This document shows positions 4,819 through 8,451 of a DNA stretch of 8,451 nucleotides, piece by piece. The number at the start of each line of letters is the position of its first letter. Positions within the stretch are counted from its first letter, which is position 1. Location of the stretch: assembly GCA_002299495.1 (NCBI GenBank), contig DBNZ01000159.1, positions 1 to 8,451 of the forward strand. The letters run 5' to 3'. The stretch is from Methylococcaceae bacterium UBA659. Its GTDB lineage: Bacteria > Pseudomonadota > Gammaproteobacteria > Methylococcales > Methylomonadaceae. The notes below the pieces were generated by a model that saw only the letters and a program-made list of their open reading frames with translations, was not told the origin of the DNA and ran no database searches. The translations under genes and the position numbers were made by a program.

Positions 4819-5685
4819 TCAGTTGCCGTTCAAGGAGGCTAATTTTCGTTCTGCCAACAACGCGGGTCGGGTGTTTGGATAATGGTTGATGACCCGGTTC
4901 AGGTACTCACGGGCTTGGTCCATTTGGTTTTGCTCAACTGCCATGTAGCCCAGTTTTAACAAGGCATCGGGTACCTTAATGCCATTCGGGTAATGGGTAA
5001 TGACCTCGTTAAACGCTTTCATGGCGGAGACATCATCGTGTTTTGCCCGGTAAGCTTCCCCTAACCAATATTGGGCATTGTTGGCTAATTCGCTATCCGG
5101 GTATTGGGTTAAAAAGGCCTTGAATCCTGCAATGGATTCATCTGTACGGCCATGCCTTAATAAATCAAGGCTCTGCTGGTATTGCTCATTTTCGGCCTGT
5201 GGTACGGCTGCAGCCTGAGCTGCTGGTTTTTCAGCAACTTCTTGACCGGCGGCTTCAGAGGCGTTTTCAGAAGAAGCTGCGTCTGCGGTGTTTGTACCCT
5301 CAGAAGATGCGGGGCCTTGTTCCGTTACCGCAGTAGCCTCCGCAGTAGCCTCTGCCGGGTCGGAACCTAGGGTTTTATTTTCTAGGGTCGATATGCGCTC
5401 ATCAAAATCACCTGAGTATGCCTTTTGTTGCTTTTTCAGTTCATTGATTTGGTGGCTTTGCTCCTCAACTTTTCCGGTCAATTGCTGTACGTCGGATTGC
5501 AGTTGGTCAATTTTTGCCATCAAATCCATCATGGTATTGATGGACGGCGTTCCCGGAATAACCGCATTCGCCGGCGTCGTCGAGCCAGGATAGATGGAAT
5601 TGTCAATGACCGAGGGAAGTGCGTAAGCATTGACAAAAGATGCCAGCAGGCACGGTAAAAAGACTAAGACTAAGTAATGTTTCAT
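4819..5685 (-). CDS. cpoB: Cell division coordinator CpoB (YbgF), periplasmic TPR protein
   Basis: CpoB is a periplasmic partner of TolA that links outer-membrane constriction to septal peptidoglycan synthesis. The 288-residue protein has a signal peptide (residues 1-20, cleavage predicted after FVNA), a coiled-coil trimerisation region (about 52-104) rich in Gln/Leu/Lys heptads, an Ala/Glu/Ser/Thr-rich linker (about 105-165), and TPR units from about 166 to 285 marked by YWLGEAY and HYPN repeats. The ATG at 5685 directly abuts the pal TAA, and AAGGT inside the pal end serves as ribosome site. The linker is longer and more Ala-rich than in E. coli and contains a 12-bp tandem duplication. It belongs to the tol-pal operon and is followed by queE after two bases. 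Confidence 0.95.
   Translation of the reverse strand: MKHYLVLVFLPCLLASFVNAYALPSVIDNSIYPGSTTPANAVIPGTPSINTMMDLMAKIDQLQSDVQQLTGKVEEQSHQINELKKQQKAYSGDFDERISTLENKTLGSDPAEATAEATAVTEQGPASSEGTNTADAASSENASEAAGQEVAEKPAAQAAAVPQAENEQYQQSLDLLRHGRTDESIAGFKAFLTQYPDSELANNAQYWLGEAYRAKHDDVSAMKAFNEVITHYPNGIKVPDALLKLGYMAVEQNQMDQAREYLNRVINHYPNTRPALLAERKLASLNGN
5329..5352. repeat. 12-bp tandem duplication in the cpoB linker
   Basis: CGCAGTAGCCTC is present twice in tandem and encodes repeated Glu-Ala-Thr-Ala in the low-complexity linker of CpoB. It is in frame and probably neutral for folding. Confidence 0.6.
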
Positions 5686-6291
5686 TTATCTACCTTGATA
5701 GTCGATGACGGCGCGGCGGTTCAATTCCCAGGCGGCTTCATCGCTACCGAAAGCGGCCGGCTTTTCTTCGCCATAGCTGACGATTTCTATTTGGTTATCA
5801 GATACGCCTTGCAATTTCAGCATATTGGCAACAGATTGGGCGCGTTGTTCACCTAAGGCGATGTTGTATTCACGCGAACCGCGTTCGTCGCAATGGCCTT
5901 CCAGAATAATCCGTTGCGATGGATTGGCCACTAGATAACGGGCATGGGCCGAGATGACCGGTACGAAATCGGGCATAACTTGGCTGTTGTCAAGCATGAA
6001 ATAAATGGTGCGTTTGGATAGTGGGTTATTAGGGTCGCTAAATTCCGGCCCCAAGTTAGCGGCCGCATCCGCACCGTACATGCCGGGTTGGTAGCCTCTG
6101 TTTGGGCCGCCAAATTCCGAGCCAGCGGTGCCATAGGGGTTGCTGTTTATGCCGTTGGTGGCAGCGTCATTAATGCCGCCGGCATTTTGCCCGCTCTCGA
6201 TCAAATTCGCGCCCTTGTCTTCAGTTTCGGCGCAACCCGTTAATAATAAAGCACTAAATGCTGAAGCGATAAACCATGTATTCAGTTTCAT
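5686..6291 (-). CDS. pal: Peptidoglycan-associated lipoprotein Pal
   Basis: Pal is an outer-membrane lipoprotein that binds peptidoglycan and interacts with TolB and TolA. The 201-residue product has a signal peptide ending in lipobox LTGC with Cys20 as lipidation site; Ala at +2 suits outer-membrane sorting. A Gly/Asn/Pro-rich tether follows (about 25-92), then an OmpA-C-like domain (about 95-198) with EGHCDERGSREYNIALGEQRA (in pieces, residues 131-151; D135 and the Arg near 150 belong to the diaminopimelate-binding region) and NRR at 191-193. The frame extends to a TTG at 6303, but the ATG at 6291 is preferred because GGAA lies ~8 nt upstream and the signal peptide is then normal. The long disordered tether is at the upper end for the family. 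Confidence 0.96.
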   Translation of the reverse strand: MKLNTWFIASAFSALLLTGCAETEDKGANLIESGQNAGGINDAATNGINSNPYGTAGSEFGGPNRGYQPGMYGADAAANLGPEFSDPNNPLSKRTIYFMLDNSQVMPDFVPVISAHARYLVANPSQRIILEGHCDERGSREYNIALGEQRAQSVANMLKLQGVSDNQIEIVSYGEEKPAAFGSDEAAWELNRRAVIDYQGR

Positions 6292-6324
6292 TGTTTGTTC
6301 CAAGCGAAATTAAGGATTAAAAAA

Positions 6325-7590
6325 CTAGGGGGACCAGGCTGGTTCGCGGACTTCGCCGCCATCAAAGACCAATTTTTGTTGCATTTTACCATCGATTGAA
6401 ATAGCCGATAAGAAACCCGTACGGCCCTCTTTCGAGGCGTAAAGGATCATGCCGCCGTTGGGTGCGAAGCTTGGGGATTCGTCCGAGGGCCCGGCTGTCA
6501 ACACGTTGATAGCACGGGTTGACATATCCATGATGCCGATGCGGTAGCTATTGCCGTTGCCATGCACCATGGCAATGTATTTGCCATCGGGCGAAAAGCT
6601 GGCCGCCGCATTGTAATCGCCAGAAAAGGTCAGGCGTTTTTCTGTGCCGCCCTGGCTAGACACCGCATACAGCTGAGGCTTGCCGCCACGGTCCGAGGTA
6701 AAAACGATAGTGCTCCCGTCCGGTGACCAAGCGGGTTCTGTGTCTATGGATGCACTTTTGGTTATTTTGCTGAGGGCGCGGGTGGCTAAATTCAGGATGT
6801 AGATATCCGGGTTGCCATCCTTGGATAAGGTCAAAGCCAAACGGCCGCCGTCGGGTGACCAGGAAGGGGCACCGTTAATGCCACGGAATTCGGCGACCCG
6901 TTCGCGTTGCCCGGTGGCCAAGGTTTGAATGTAAATGGCGGCGGATTTGCGCTCGAATGAAACATAGGCGATGCGTTTGCCATCGGGTGACCATGAGGGT
7001 GACATCAACGGTTCCGGGGATGAGGCGATGTTTTGCGGATTAAAGCCATCGGCATCGGCTACTTGCAAGCGATGTAATCGGGAGTCGTCGGTCGTGATGT
7101 AGGCAATCCGGCCACTAAAAGCGCCTTTTTTGCCGGTCAATTTTTCGAAAATTAAGTCACTGATGTAATGGGCGGTGCGGCGCAGGTCAGTGGCGGATGA
7201 GGTCATCCGGTAACCTAACAACTGGTTGCTTTTGTAAACATCCAATAATTGGAATTGCACTTCGTATTGGCCGCCGATGTTGTTGACCTTGCCGACCACC
7301 ATGTAATTTTGGCCTAGGGACTGCCAGTTGCTGAAATTGACTTCGTTGGCGTTGCCGGGTTGGGCGGGCATGTAGGATTCAGGCATCATTTTGAAATAGC
7401 CGCTACGTTCTAAGTTCGCGTTGACGATGTCGCGAATATTGACCGGGGCGCCGCTGTCGGCGAAGGGGACGATGGCTAAGGGCAGGGCACTTTCTATGCC
7501 TTCGGTGATTTCAATGGTCAGGCCGGCATGGCTGCTTGGGGTAATCAGTCCTGTGAGCAGTAGGATGAGGACGTTTCTGAACAAAAACAT
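6325..7590 (-). CDS. tolB: Tol-Pal system periplasmic protein TolB
   Basis: TolB is the periplasmic component that binds Pal and is displaced by energised TolA. The 421-residue product has the expected length. A signal peptide covers residues 1-22 (cleavage predicted after SSHA), the mature N-terminus (GLTIEITEG) corresponds to the TolA-contact segment, the alpha/beta domain runs to about 155, and the beta-propeller carries repeated W/F-SPDG-like motifs at residues 200, 244, 288, 332, 375 and 419, spaced 43-44. The protein ends at PAWSP, as is usual. The ATG at 7590 has AAGGT six nt upstream. The gene is separated from pal by 33 nt and from tolA by 96 nt. Nothing is missing. Confidence 0.97.
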   Translation of the reverse strand: MFLFRNVLILLLTGLITPSSHAGLTIEITEGIESALPLAIVPFADSGAPVNIRDIVNANLERSGYFKMMPESYMPAQPGNANEVNFSNWQSLGQNYMVVGKVNNIGGQYEVQFQLLDVYKSNQLLGYRMTSSATDLRRTAHYISDLIFEKLTGKKGAFSGRIAYITTDDSRLHRLQVADADGFNPQNIASSPEPLMSPSWSPDGKRIAYVSFERKSAAIYIQTLATGQRERVAEFRGINGAPSWSPDGGRLALTLSKDGNPDIYILNLATRALSKITKSASIDTEPAWSPDGSTIVFTSDRGGKPQLYAVSSQGGTEKRLTFSGDYNAAASFSPDGKYIAMVHGNGNSYRIGIMDMSTRAINVLTAGPSDESPSFAPNGGMILYASKEGRTGFLSAISIDGKMQQKLVFDGGEVREPAWSP

Positions 7591-7686
7591 GTTGTTACCT
7601 TAGGGTGGTCAATGGGTGATCAATGGGTGGTCAGTTTTTTTTGTTAGGTATGTGCGTTACGCTAACCGGAACAATGTAATCTTTCG
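7591..7686 (-). other. tolA-tolB intergenic gap with short tandem repeat
   Basis: This 96-bp gap is the largest within the tol block. It contains an 11-bp near-perfect tandem (TCAATGGGTGA/G at 7609-7619 and 7620-7630) and an A8 run on the transcribed strand. There is no terminator oriented with the operon, so read-through from tolA to tolB is expected. No promoter for tolB is convincing. Confidence 0.45.
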
Positions 7687-8451
7687 CTAAGGCTTAAAAA
7701 TGAACCTTAGAGGTTTGAAATTGCTGTTAAATACTCGAATATCTTTGGGGACGGGCAAGGGTGAGGCTTTCATCACTGCGTTTTCTGCGGAACGGTCGAA
7801 AATTTCGTCGCCGCTGCTAGAAATGACTGTCACGTCAAGCACTTCCCCTCTTGTCGTCAAGGTTATTTTTAAGGTGCATTGTAAGCCTGGTGAGGCTGAA
7901 AAAGGCCGAATCCAATTGTTGCTGACTTTTTTCTTGATTGCCCGGGTTGCTTCATCTAATTCTGCTTTTTGAGCTTTTGCCTTGGCTTCGGTTTCCGCTT
8001 TGGCCTTTTCCGCAGATTCGGCTTTGGCCGTAGCTTCTGCCTCGGCTTTTGCCTTGGCTTTCGCTTCGGCCTCTTGTTCGGCTTTTTGTTTGGCCAGTTC
8101 GGCTTTTTTCGCTTCGGCTGCCTTTTCTTTGGCTAGAGCGGCTTTTTGGGCTTCGGCTTTTTCAGCGGCCTCTCGCTGGGACGCTAGCTTGGCGAGTTCG
8201 AGTTTCTTGGCTTCCGCCGCTTTTTCCTTGGCCAGCGCGGCTTTTTTCGCTTCGGCTGCCTTTTCTTTGGCCAGCGCGGCTTTTTGGGCTTCGGCTTTTT
8301 CAGCGGCCTCTCGCTGGGACGCTAGCTTGGCGAATTCGAGTTTCTTGGCTTCTGCCGCTTTTTCTTTGGCCAATGCCGCTTTCTTGGCTTCGGCTTTTTT
8401 CGCTTCGGCTGCCTTTTCTTTGGCCAGCGCGGCTTTTTGGGCTTCGGCTTT
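7687..8451 (-). CDS. tolA: TolA envelope-spanning protein (partial, N-terminus outside window)
   Basis: TolA transmits proton-motive-force energy from TolQR to TolB/Pal across the periplasm. The frame is open to the right edge, so the TTG near 8373 is an internal codon and the N-terminal membrane anchor lies outside. Visible are 254 residues: a long Ala/Lys/Glu-rich helical domain II from the edge to about 7,960, and a C-terminal domain III of ~90 residues. The latter includes AIKKKVSNNWIRP, the strand pair LQCTLKITLTTRGEVLDVTVI, SGDEIFDRSAENAVMKASPLPVP and a FKPLRFIFKP end, all typical of TolA_bind_tri. Domain II carries a 138-bp tandem repeat, so its length may vary between strains. It is first in the visible operon and precedes tolB by 96 nt. 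Confidence 0.95.
   Translation of the reverse strand, partial: KAEAQKAALAKEKAAEAKKAEAKKAALAKEKAAEAKKLEFAKLASQREAAEKAEAQKAALAKEKAAEAKKAALAKEKAAEAKKLELAKLASQREAAEKAEAQKAALAKEKAAEAKKAELAKQKAEQEAEAKAKAKAEAEATAKAESAEKAKAETEAKAKAQKAELDEATRAIKKKVSNNWIRPFSASPGLQCTLKITLTTRGEVLDVTVISSSGDEIFDRSAENAVMKASPLPVPKDIRVFNSNFKPLRFIFKP
8101..8376 (-). repeat. Two 138-bp tandem repeats in tolA domain II
   Basis: Positions 8101-8238 and 8239-8376 align without gaps, with about seven mismatches by eye. Each encodes a 46-residue helical unit containing KLASQREAAEKAEAQKAAL. A further partial copy, with a 15-bp insertion, continues to the window edge (8377-8451). The period is a multiple of three, so copy-number change would keep the frame and alter the length of the periplasmic helix. 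Confidence 0.9.

Noticed and set aside
7640..7665. Short GTTAG/CTAAC stem next to an eight-base homopolymer as a terminator between tolA and tolB
   Set aside because: On the operon strand the run is A8, not T8, so orientation is wrong, and the stem has only five pairs.

Overview
The window joins two unlike regions. Positions 1 to about 3,200 hold the 3' part of a tail-assembly module from a decaying siphophage-type prophage, read on the + strand. Positions 3,373-8,451 hold a conserved chromosomal block on the - strand, in transcription order tolA (partial) - tolB - pal - cpoB - queE - queC - tRNA-Lys(TTT). This order, with the Tol-Pal envelope genes followed by two queuosine/preQ0 genes and a lysine tRNA, is known from gammaproteobacteria such as Pseudomonas. 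The organism is therefore very probably a gammaproteobacterium. A finer assignment cannot be supported from this sequence alone.

Phage region. In order: the C-terminal end of a probable tape-measure protein (3-392); an intact DUF2460 tail protein (396-1013); a DUF2163/BR0599-type tail protein that has lost its C-terminal part (1010-1729); a small hypothetical tail-associated protein whose end depends on a seven-C tract (1696-1972 or 2073); an unrecognised 144-residue protein, possibly a beta-rich structural or tail-fibre accessory protein (1989-2423); a GT-A-like glycosyltransferase gene broken by a single-base frameshift (2420-3053); and coding-like text split by an amber codon (3004-3201). 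Genes are tightly packed with ATGA overlaps. The NlpC/P60 peptidase and large tail-tip gene expected after DUF2163 are missing, and the sequence at 1655-1695 looks like the scar of a deletion. Nearly all visible damage lies between 1,655 and 3,200. No integrase, lysis gene or repressor is present in the window.

Boundary. An AT-rich stretch (3202-3372) with two sets of short direct repeats separates the phage text from the 3' end of tRNA-Lys. This is where an integration junction would lie if the element used the tRNA 3' end. The distal att copy would be outside the window. The tRNA appears to have its own sigma70-like promoter immediately after queC.

Host block. TolA (inner membrane, periplasm-spanning), TolB (periplasm), Pal (outer-membrane lipoprotein) and CpoB (periplasm) form the machinery for outer-membrane constriction and peptidoglycan coordination during division. 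QueE and QueC act in consecutive steps to preQ0, the precursor of queuosine in tRNA. Spacing from tolB through queC is 33 nt or less, with abutting or overlapping stops and starts, indicating one operon. The TolA central domain contains a nearly identical 138-bp tandem duplication.
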